Assembly (NCBI RefSeq): GCF_001618425.1
Contig: NZ_BDCU01000050.1
Coordinates: 62,001-126,000 of the forward strand
Direction of reading: 5' to 3'
Origin: Nocardia fusca NBRC 14340
Lineage (GTDB): Bacteria; Actinomycetota; Actinomycetes; Mycobacteriales; Mycobacteriaceae
DNA length: 64,000 bases
Below the pieces are notes generated by a model. It saw only the letters and a program-made list of their open reading frames with translations, did no database searches and had not been told where the DNA came from. Position numbers and translations under genes: made by a program. Positions 57,393 through 64,000 of this stretch are shown here, one piece after another. How positions within the stretch are numbered: the stretch's first letter is position 1; each line of letters begins with the position of its first letter.

Positions 57393-59840
57393 ATGACAGC
57401 GAATCGGGCACCGGGCCGATACAGCCCCCCGGAAATGTCACCGCTGGCGGGTTACATCGTGGTCGATCTGTCGAGCGGGATCGCCGGCGCGTACTGCACC
57501 AAGCTCCTCGCCGACGCCGGGGCCCGGGTGATCGCCGTCGAACCGCCGGAGGGCAACCCGCTGCGCCGCCGCACGATCTCCGGGGCGGCCCTCGACGACG
57601 GCGCCGACGGCGCGCTCTTCGGATTCCTCGCCGGTCGCTCCCACAGCGTGGTGGCCGATCCGCGCCGCGCCGCGGACCGCGACCTGCTCGACCGGCTGCT
57701 CGCCGGTGCCGACGCGGTCGTCTGGTCCCCCGGTCCCGGCACCGCCGACCGGCCCGAGCACGCTCCCGCCGTACTGCGCGACCGTTATCCCCATCTCGTC
57801 GTCACCACGATCACGCCGTTCGGCCTGGACGGCCCGTGGGCCGGGCGGCCCGCCACGGAGTTCACGCTGCAGGCCTGGTCGGGCGGAATCGTCGGCCTCG
57901 GCCGCGGCGCACCCGAGCGGGCGCCGCTGCACATCGGCGGCGATGTCGGCGAATGGTTCGCCGGCGCGCACGCGGCGGCCGCGCTCCTCACTGCCCGGCA
58001 GCGGGCGCTCGCCACGGGCACCGGTGAACTGGTCGACCTGTCGATGCTGGAAACCCAGATCCTCGGGCTCTCCTATTATCCGGTGTCCTTCTACGAGACA
58101 TCGAACCGCCCGTTCCGCACCCGGCGCCGGTTGAGCCGGCCCGGGGTGGCCACCGCCGCCGACGGCCTGATCGCGGTCGGGTGCGGCACCGCACAGCAGT
58201 GGTTCGATCTATGTGTCATGGTCGGGCATCCCGAGTGGATCGAGGAGGACCCGACTCCCGCCATCACCGAACGCACCAACGAGAAAGCGGCCGAGATCGC
58301 CGCCTGGTTCGCGGCGCACAAGGTGGACGAGATCCAGGAGCTGGCCACGGCGTTCCGGATCCCGAACAGTCCGGTGGCCGACGGCGCCACCGTCACCGAG
58401 CTGGATCAGCACCGCGCCCGCGACTTCTTCACGGTGCACCCGGGCGGCGGATTCGTCCGGCCCGGGCCACCGTTCCGGTCCCGGCCACCGCTGTTGCGCG
58501 ACCCGGCACCCGCTCCGCGGCTGGGGGAGCACACCGAGCGGTACCGCCGCGCCGGATCACCCACCCGCGCGGTCCCGGCCGACGCCGCCACCGCGAAACC
58601 GCTGCCGTTCCAGGGTCTGCGGGTAGTCGATATGACCACGTTCTGGGCGGGCCCGTCGTGCACCCATTTCCTGGCGATGCAGGGTGCGGAGGTGATCCAT
58701 GTCGAATCGGCCCAGCGTCCCGACGGGACCAGGCTCATCGCCGGGGTGCCGATCGACGAGGACCGGTGGTGGGAGAAGTCGGGTATCTTCACCGGCCTCA
58801 ACACCGGAAAGCGGGGGATCACCGTCGATTTCCGGCAGCCGGCGGGGCGCGAGATCCTGCGCAGGCTGGTCGCCTCCTGCGATGTGATCGTGGAGAACTA
58901 CACGCCGCGGGTGATCGAACAGATCGGTCTCGACTGGGACGCCGTGCGGGCGTTGCGCCCCGATGCCGTCATGGTCCGGATGCCGGGGTTCGGTCTCGAC
59001 GGTCCCTGGCGCGACAATCCGGCCTTCGCCTACGTGATCGAGGACGCCTCCGGGCTCACCGCGCGCACCGGGTACCCGGACCAGAACCCGGTCGAGCCCT
59101 ACAGTCTCGGCGACCCGAACGCCGGCGTACACGCCCTCGTCGCCCTGCTGCTGGCCCTGGAACACCGACGCCGCACCGGTGAAGGCGTGCTGGTGGAGGC
59201 AGCCATGGTCGACGCCGCCCTGAACATCACCGCCGAGCAGGTCATCGAATACTCCGCCTACGGTGCGCTGCTGGAACGCGCCGGCAACCGGGGCCCGCAC
59301 GCCGCGCCACAGAACCTCTACCGCGCCGCCGGACTCGACGAATTCGGCCGGCCCGACAACTGGATCGCCCTCGCCGTCGCCACCGACGAGCAGTGGGCCG
59401 CGCTCGTGGACGTCCTGGGGCGGCCCGCCTGGGCGGCCGACCCCGGACTGCGCACGGCCGCGGGCCGCCGGGCCCACCACGACGCGATCGACGACCGCCT
59501 CGCGGAGTGGTTCGCCGATCAGGAAATCGGCGCGGTCGTCGCCCGCCTCTGGGACGCCGGGATACCGGTGGCCGAAGTACTACAGCCACACCGGCAGGCG
59601 GAGCTTCCCCAGTTGCGCCACCGCGAGTTCTTCGAACCCGTCGCGCATCCGGTGAATCCGACCGCGCGGCACAGCACGGTCCCCGCTCGCTATTCCGCCG
59701 GTCCGGGCCGCTACCACCGTGCCCACGCCCCGCTACTCGGCCAGGACAACCACGCGGTCCTGGCCGAACTCGGCTACCGCACGGCGGAGGTGGCCGCTCT
59801 CGAACGCGACGGGGTGGTGGGCGGTACGCCGCGCTTCTGA
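57393..59840 (+). CDS. Fused double CaiB/BaiF CoA-transferase
   Basis: An 815-residue protein with two CoA-transferase III domains: residues about 15-390 (PLAGYIVVDLSSGIAGAY) and about 405-815 (PFQGLRVVDMTTFWAGPSCT), joined by a Pro/Arg linker. In the place where the family has F/Y-D-x-x-x-Q-A-x-S-G, domain 1 reads TEFTLQAWSG (Glu) and domain 2 reads FAYVIEDASG (Ala). The catalytic Asp is therefore not seen at its usual site in either half. Similar double proteins occur in actinobacterial steroid clusters. ATG 57393 follows GAGGCAG. It may be a CoA-transferase, a racemase-like enzyme or a structural pair. Confidence 0.87.
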   Translation: MTANRAPGRYSPPEMSPLAGYIVVDLSSGIAGAYCTKLLADAGARVIAVEPPEGNPLRRRTISGAALDDGADGALFGFLAGRSHSVVADPRRAADRDLLDRLLAGADAVVWSPGPGTADRPEHAPAVLRDRYPHLVVTTITPFGLDGPWAGRPATEFTLQAWSGGIVGLGRGAPERAPLHIGGDVGEWFAGAHAAAALLTARQRALATGTGELVDLSMLETQILGLSYYPVSFYETSNRPFRTRRRLSRPGVATAADGLIAVGCGTAQQWFDLCVMVGHPEWIEEDPTPAITERTNEKAAEIAAWFAAHKVDEIQELATAFRIPNSPVADGATVTELDQHRARDFFTVHPGGGFVRPGPPFRSRPPLLRDPAPAPRLGEHTERYRRAGSPTRAVPADAATAKPLPFQGLRVVDMTTFWAGPSCTHFLAMQGAEVIHVESAQRPDGTRLIAGVPIDEDRWWEKSGIFTGLNTGKRGITVDFRQPAGREILRRLVASCDVIVENYTPRVIEQIGLDWDAVRALRPDAVMVRMPGFGLDGPWRDNPAFAYVIEDASGLTARTGYPDQNPVEPYSLGDPNAGVHALVALLLALEHRRRTGEGVLVEAAMVDAALNITAEQVIEYSAYGALLERAGNRGPHAAPQNLYRAAGLDEFGRPDNWIALAVATDEQWAALVDVLGRPAWAADPGLRTAAGRRAHHDAIDDRLAEWFADQEIGAVVARLWDAGIPVAEVLQPHRQAELPQLRHREFFEPVAHPVNPTARHSTVPARYSAGPGRYHRAHAPLLGQDNHAVLAELGYRTAEVAALERDGVVGGTPRF

Positions 59841-59842
59841 TC

Positions 59843-59882
59843 CATATTGACAATATGATGTCGTATTGACAGGATGTTGTCA
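59843..59882. promoter_or_regulatory. Palindromes before the DJ-1/MarR pair
   Basis: CATATTGACAATATG (59843-59857) is a perfect palindrome around one central base. A second dyad, TGACA-N6-TGTCA (59867-59882), touches the DJ-1-like start codon; the intervening TATTGACA could also act as a -35 box. The sites lie right behind the previous stop and suit autorepression by the MarR encoded downstream. Confidence 0.6.
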
Positions 59883-60517
59883 TGATCCCGAAAATCGTGC
59901 ACGTGGCCGTCTTCGACACTCTCGCCGACTGGGAAGTGGGTGCCGCGACCGCGCATATCAACAACGACGCCTGGCACCGCGAACCGGGCGCCTACCGCAC
60001 CCGTACCGTCGGCGTGAGCACCGAGCCCGTCACCACGATGGGCGGTATGCGGATCGTGCCCGATATCGCCCTGGCCGAGCTCACTCCGGCCGACAGCGCC
60101 ATGCTCATCCTGCCGGGCGCCACCGGCTGGGAACTCGGCGAGCTGGACGTCTTCGCCGAGAAGGCCCGCGAATTCGCCGCGGCCGGCGTCCCGGTCGCCG
60201 CGATCTGCGGCGCGACCTTCGGCCTCGCGCGGGCGGGCCTGCTCGACGAGCGGCGGCACACCAGCAATATCGCCGAATTCCTGGCCGCCAGTGGGTACGC
60301 GGGCGGCGATCACTACGTCGACGAACCGGCGGTCACCGACGGCGGGGTGATCACAGCGAATTCCACCGCGCCCTTCGAGTTCGCGCGCGAAGTGCTGGCC
60401 GCCCTGGAGATCTACGAACCCGAGGTACTCGACGGCTGGTACCGCCTCTTCAGCGCGGGAGATCCGGCGGGCTACGCGGTCCTGGCGGAGTACGAGGCGC
60501 GGCAGGCGGCGGTCTGA
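59882..60517 (+). CDS. DJ-1/PfpI-family protein
   Basis: A 211-residue class I glutamine amidotransferase-like protein. The nucleophile elbow is VAAICGATFGLARAGLL (Cys at about residue 108); upstream MLILPGATGWEL and downstream RRHTSN fit the DJ-1/PfpI family. Relatives act as glyoxalases, hydratases or redox sensors. ATG 59882 is used. It ends 12 bases before a MarR regulator and is probably its target gene. Confidence 0.88.
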   Translation: MIPKIVHVAVFDTLADWEVGAATAHINNDAWHREPGAYRTRTVGVSTEPVTTMGGMRIVPDIALAELTPADSAMLILPGATGWELGELDVFAEKAREFAAAGVPVAAICGATFGLARAGLLDERRHTSNIAEFLAASGYAGGDHYVDEPAVTDGGVITANSTAPFEFAREVLAALEIYEPEVLDGWYRLFSAGDPAGYAVLAEYEARQAAV

Positions 60518-60529
60518 GGTCCGGGCACC

Positions 60530-60979
60530 GTGCAGAATCCCGAGCAGCAGCTGTTCAGCACGGCCGCCATCACCTCGTTCCGGCTCAACGGCCAGTTCCT
60601 CGCGATCGCCGAGAACCTGGCCGGACCGGCCGGTCTCACCGCCGCCTGGTGGCAGGTGCTGGGCGCCGTGCTGCACGAACCGCTCCCGGTGGCCGGCATC
60701 GCCCGGGCGATGGGCGTCACCCGGCAGGGGGTGCAGCGGATCGCCGACCTGCTGGTGGAACGCGGCCTGGCGGAATACCGGCCGAATCCGGCGCACCGCC
60801 GCGCCAAACTGGTCGCGATCACCGACGCCGGACATACCGCCGTGGCGCGGATCACGCCGCGGCACGCGGAGTTCGCCGCCCGGCTCACGGCCGAACTCGG
60901 TATCGAGCGCCTGACCGAGATCGTGGCCGCGCTCACCGACCTCTCCGCGGCCGTGGCCGTGCTCGAGCTGCCGGAATGA
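60530..60979 (+). CDS. MarR-family transcriptional regulator
   Basis: A 149-residue MarR protein. The winged helix lies at residues 40-95 (TAAWWQVLGAVLHEPLPVAGIARAMGVTRQGVQRIADLLVERGLAEY, quoted by position only; wing PNPAHRRAKLVAIT). GTG 60530 starts 12 bases after the DJ-1-like gene. It probably responds to a phenolic or electrophilic compound and controls the pair through the palindromes at 59843-59882. Confidence 0.9.
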   Translation: MQNPEQQLFSTAAITSFRLNGQFLAIAENLAGPAGLTAAWWQVLGAVLHEPLPVAGIARAMGVTRQGVQRIADLLVERGLAEYRPNPAHRRAKLVAITDAGHTAVARITPRHAEFAARLTAELGIERLTEIVAALTDLSAAVAVLELPE

Positions 60980-61001
60980 GCCGGCCCGCGTACGGGACCG
61001 C

Positions 61002-61757
61002 TCAGATCCCGGCGAGCCGGCGCACGATGAACAGCGGCAGCACCTTCATCGCGTAGGCCAGCGGCACCCACGGCCACGCCGGGCAGTAGGCCTTGAACCG
61101 CCGCTTCTCGATCGCCGACACCATGGAACGCACCCCGGTGCGGGTATCGACCAGGAACGCGGGCGGATGTGCGGCCTTGTCGTTCATCTCCGAGGAGATA
61201 TAGCCCGGGAAGATGATCGACACATCCACGCCGGGAACCCGCTCGGCCGCGATACCCTCGGCCAACGCCGCCACGCCGGCCTTGCTCGCGGCATAGGCGG
61301 TCATCGTCTTGGGCATACCGCGGACCGCGGAGATCGAGGAGATCACCACCAGGTGCCCGCCGCCCTGCGCGCGGAAGATCTTCATGGCCGCCTCCATCTG
61401 GGCCATGGCGCCGAGGAAATTGGTCTGGACGGTCTGCCGGTTGGGGCGGTCGCCGCCCTTCCCGATCGGCACTCCCTTACCGAGGCCGGCATTGACGATC
61501 ACCCGGTCGATCCGGCCGAGATCGGCGGCGAATTCGTCGAACACCGTCGGTACGGCATCGAAATCGGTGACGTCCAGCGCCGCCACCCGCACCCGGACCC
61601 GGGGATGGGCCGCCGCGATCTCCGCCGCGAGTTCGTCGAGGCGCTCGGTGCGGCGCGCGCAGAGAGCCAGGTCGTAGCCGAGAGCGGCGAACTGGCGGGC
61701 CATTTCGGCGCCCAGGCCGGAGCTCGCGCCGGTAATGAGGATCGAACCAGTGCCCAC
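61002..61757 (-). CDS. SDR-family oxidoreductase
   Basis: A 251-residue SDR with the glycine loop ILITGASSGLGAEMARQF, Arg in the second strand (LCARR, favouring NADP), VNAGLGKG in place of NNAG, catalytic YAASK, and a C-terminal hydrophobic segment WPWVPLAYAMKVLPLFIV that could attach it to the membrane. It is convergent with the MarR gene, 22 bases away, and marks the right end of the catabolic genes. The substrate is unknown, perhaps a lipid. Confidence 0.88.
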   Translation of the reverse strand: MGTGSILITGASSGLGAEMARQFAALGYDLALCARRTERLDELAAEIAAAHPRVRVRVAALDVTDFDAVPTVFDEFAADLGRIDRVIVNAGLGKGVPIGKGGDRPNRQTVQTNFLGAMAQMEAAMKIFRAQGGGHLVVISSISAVRGMPKTMTAYAASKAGVAALAEGIAAERVPGVDVSIIFPGYISSEMNDKAAHPPAFLVDTRTGVRSMVSAIEKRRFKAYCPAWPWVPLAYAMKVLPLFIVRRLAGI

Positions 61758-61878
61758 TGTGCTGAATCTCCTGCGGTCGGGCCGGCACCGGTGCCGGTGC
61801 GGCGATGATCGGCGGGTATCCCGAGCCTAACGGCTACGAGGGCACCTGCCCGCACTTCGGCACCGGAGCGGCCCGTGC

Positions 61879-64000
61879 TCAGCGAGCGGCCCGGATCCGT
61901 TGCGACGCCGGCGCCACGAACGGTGTGAGGGCCTGTTCGATCTGCTGGTGCGAGGGCCGGCTGTACCGGCGGCCGGGGAGTCCGTCCTCGGGCGCGCCGG
62001 TGGCCGCGCGACACGGATCCGGGTCCGAAACAGCGGGATCGGTACCGAACTCGTCGCCGGTGATCTCCATCACCGCCAGCCGGTTACCGGTACGGGCCTC
62101 GTACACGGTGAGGCGATAGACCGCTGTGAAGAGGTTGAGGGTCCGGCCCACCGGCTGCCCGGGCGCGGGCGGGTACTGGCAGGTGTGCACGAGTTCCCCA
62201 CGGCGTTCCCGGCCCGCACACGCGACCAGTTGCACCGCGCCGGAATCGATCGGACGCCATACCGCGGAGGGCCCGAACGCGGTGTACTCGGGCAGTTCCC
62301 CGCCGAGATACACCGGGCTGGGTCCGGCCGCCGAATACGGTGCGGCGGCCGGATTCCCTTCACCGCCCGCGCATAATGCACCGTATTCGGCCACATCGAA
62401 GCGGGCGAAACCGGACGCCGCGAAAACCGTCGCCGTCACGGCCGCGAGCGCCACCCCGGCCAACCCCAGTGCCACCGGATACCGCAGGTCTTTCCCGCTG
62501 CGCGCGGGTTCGCCGTAGGCGCGACCCTCCCAGGGCTCCCGCGGCGGCCGGGCAGCCGGGCGCGGGCCGGCCGCCGCCCGCCGCGCTCGCGCTGGCATAT
62601 CCCGGAGCCCGGCGAGACCCCGCCGCACCGGCGCCGGGACACGGTTGCCGATCCGGTGGCCACGATCGGACTCGGGGGCGGCCGCCGGATCGGCGAAGTC
62701 CCGGCCGCCGTGTCCGGCCGAGCGGGACCCGATAGGGGCGGGGCCGTCCGGCTCGTGGTCCTCTTGCGCGCCGGCGAATCCGCGCGACATCGCCGGGTCC
62801 GGCACAGCCCGTTCCCCGGGCTCCGCCTCGCTGTCGTCGTATCGGCCCGGAGGCGAGGCGAATCCGGCCGAACGCCGCATTCCGCCACTGCCCTCGGCAC
62901 CCATCCGGCGGCGTAGCGCCGAGCGAACCGGGGTACGGCCCGGACCTGCGCCGAAGTCGTCTACTTCCCTGCCCTCGCGTATCGGCCCCGCCTCCGGTAC
63001 CGCGGGCTCGGGCACCACGCTCCGGTACTCCACCGTGGCGGCCGCCGGACCATCGTGCTCGCCCGGTACCGCCGGCGAGCCGGTCTGCACCAGCGGCTCC
63101 GGGCCGGTCTCTTGATTCGAAACCCCGGGCCGCTGCCGTGGTTCCGCCGCCGCGTCAGCGGATACATCGTCGCCCTGCCGTCGGCCGGTATCGGCGCCCC
63201 CGGCGCCCGGTTTTCGCGCGGCCGGGCGCCCGACACTGTCCTCCGCCCCGGCGTCCGGCCCGGAAAACCGCTGTTCCGAGTCGGTCCGACCACGAGCCGG
63301 AGTACCCGTGGCCTGCGTACCGACCGAGCTTGCCGCAGTGCTCTGCGGCCGGTGTTCGTCTCCGATCGGCAACCCCCCGGAACCAGCCGAGCCCGCACGG
63401 GTCTCACCGGCGACAAAGGCGCGCGCCGGATGCACATCCGCAGCTGTCGTCGGTGCGGGCGGGACGCCCGAATTCCGGATCGGCGGGGTGAAGCGGGCAT
63501 CCTGTTCCGCGGACACGCCCCGCGGCGAAGCCACGAAGTCGCCGGGAGCGCCTCGTTCTCGGGCCGGGCCGGAGGTCGCGGATATCGCCGCGACAGGGCG
63601 CGGTGCACCCGAGGCCACCCGCTCCGACGATGCGCCCGACACGGCACGAATACCGGCGGCGCTGCCGGGCGCGAAGGAGAACCCCTCCTCGTCGAGTGCG
63701 TCCGGATCGGGCAGATACCGTGCCGCTCCCAGGATTTCGAAGGCCCGCGCGAGGTCCTCGCCGCGCCAGCGCACCGGTCCGGCGGCCGCACGCTCGAAGT
63801 ACTCCGCCAACCCCTCGGATCGCCCGATCCGGACCAGAACGGTCTCGATGCCATCCTGTGGCGGAGGCGGCGTCCAGCTGATCCGGGAGCCGGTCTTGGG
63901 GATCAGCACCACGAGAACATCGATATGTTCGGACAGTCCGTGCCGCCGGAAGAGCGCGGCCAGCTCGTTGCGCACTTTGCGCCCGCGCAGTATCGGATTC
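61879..64000 (-). CDS. Long disordered membrane-anchored protein, N-terminus beyond window
   Basis: The frame is open past GTG 63975 to the edge of the window (upstream codons read NPILRGRK), so the true start probably lies outside. About 95 residues of a folded N-terminal domain (LFRRHGLSEHIDVLVVLIPK) are followed by some 400 residues rich in Gly, Ala, Pro, Ser, Arg and acids, clearly disordered. One membrane helix (VALGLAGVALAAVTATVFAA) follows, and then an outer C-terminal domain of about 180 residues with several Cys. It resembles the Pro-rich anchored proteins of ESX/cell-envelope loci. Function unknown. Confidence 0.6.
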   Translation of the reverse strand, partial: NPILRGRKVRNELAALFRRHGLSEHIDVLVVLIPKTGSRISWTPPPPQDGIETVLVRIGRSEGLAEYFERAAAGPVRWRGEDLARAFEILGAARYLPDPDALDEEGFSFAPGSAAGIRAVSGASSERVASGAPRPVAAISATSGPARERGAPGDFVASPRGVSAEQDARFTPPIRNSGVPPAPTTAADVHPARAFVAGETRAGSAGSGGLPIGDEHRPQSTAASSVGTQATGTPARGRTDSEQRFSGPDAGAEDSVGRPAARKPGAGGADTGRRQGDDVSADAAAEPRQRPGVSNQETGPEPLVQTGSPAVPGEHDGPAAATVEYRSVVPEPAVPEAGPIREGREVDDFGAGPGRTPVRSALRRRMGAEGSGGMRRSAGFASPPGRYDDSEAEPGERAVPDPAMSRGFAGAQEDHEPDGPAPIGSRSAGHGGRDFADPAAAPESDRGHRIGNRVPAPVRRGLAGLRDMPARARRAAAGPRPAARPPREPWEGRAYGEPARSGKDLRYPVALGLAGVALAAVTATVFAASGFARFDVAEYGALCAGGEGNPAAAPYSAAGPSPVYLGGELPEYTAFGPSAVWRPIDSGAVQLVACAGRERRGELVHTCQYPPAPGQPVGRTLNLFTAVYRLTVYEARTGNRLAVMEITGDEFGTDPAVSDPDPCRAATGAPEDGLPGRRYSRPSHQQIEQALTPFVAPASQRIRAAR

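Noticed and set aside
1..64000. tRNA, rRNA, CRISPR arrays, transposases, phage integrases or attachment sites
   Set aside because: I looked for clover-leaf-like segments, regular short spaced repeats and DDE or recombinase motifs and found none; a covariance-model search would be needed to exclude small RNAs.

Overview
The window is high-GC actinobacterial DNA. A complete yrbE-mce operon, a mycofactocin-type SDR, many F420/FMN luciferase-like and P450 genes, and an ESX-type secreted protein at the left edge point to Nocardia or a close relative; genus is inferred from gene content only. No tRNA, rRNA, CRISPR array, insertion sequence or phage gene was seen. Almost the whole window (about 1.8 to 61.7 kb) reads as one catabolic island for a bulky, probably alicyclic or polycyclic lipophilic compound taken up by an Mce transporter.

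Layout. 1-1.5 kb: two minus-strand genes of an ESX-like locus (one cut by the window edge). 1.8-6.1 kb: minus-strand CoA-transferase, luciferase-like oxidoreductase and a two-subunit B12-dependent acyl-CoA mutase. 6.1-9.0 kb: SDR, small zinc ribbon, methyltransferase and a divergent TetR regulator. 9.1-24.9 kb: a tightly packed minus-strand run of 14 genes: KstD-like flavoprotein, meta-cleavage hydrolase, MhpA-type hydroxylase, MhpB-type extradiol dioxygenase, second KstD-like flavoprotein, luciferase-like monooxygenase, SDR, cyclase-family hydrolase, FMN reductase, a repeat-bearing alpha/beta hydrolase, SDR, ferredoxin and two P450s. An acyl-CoA synthetase lies just upstream. 27.0-35.4 kb: plus-strand mycofactocin SDR, P450, two amidohydrolases, Rieske protein, hydrolase, NuoF-like flavoprotein and ferredoxin. 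35.5-39.9 kb: minus-strand acyl-CoA synthetase, Mce-associated proteins, small proteins and a TetR. 40.0-41.2 kb: acyl-CoA dehydrogenase. 41.5-50.4 kb: yrbEA, yrbEB, mceA-F. 51.1-52.2 kb: TetR plus a coupled unknown. 52.7-59.8 kb: plus-strand amidohydrolase, two M24-family proteins (one with every metal ligand lost), an atypical crotonase and a fused double CoA-transferase. 59.9-61.8 kb: DJ-1/PfpI protein, MarR regulator, SDR. The right edge cuts a long, mostly disordered membrane protein.

How the parts may work together (inference). Mce imports the substrate and the acyl-CoA synthetases, dehydrogenase, crotonase, mutase and CoA-transferases handle side-chain or ring-derived acyl-CoAs. P450s, SDRs and KstD-like enzymes oxidise and aromatise a ring, which MhpA/MhpB/hydrolase-type enzymes hydroxylate and open.

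The most interesting regulatory signal is a dyad, GAGAAT-N3-ATTCTC. It is perfect at two places and recurs in degraded form in front of the transport, activation and ring-degradation operons. This suggests one regulator, perhaps the TetR at 39.2-39.9 kb, controls the whole island. Other unusual items are a 75-bp minisatellite encoding six 25-residue repeats at the N-terminus of a hydrolase, a Tyr-to-Ala change in the mutase active site, and the active/dead M24 pair.
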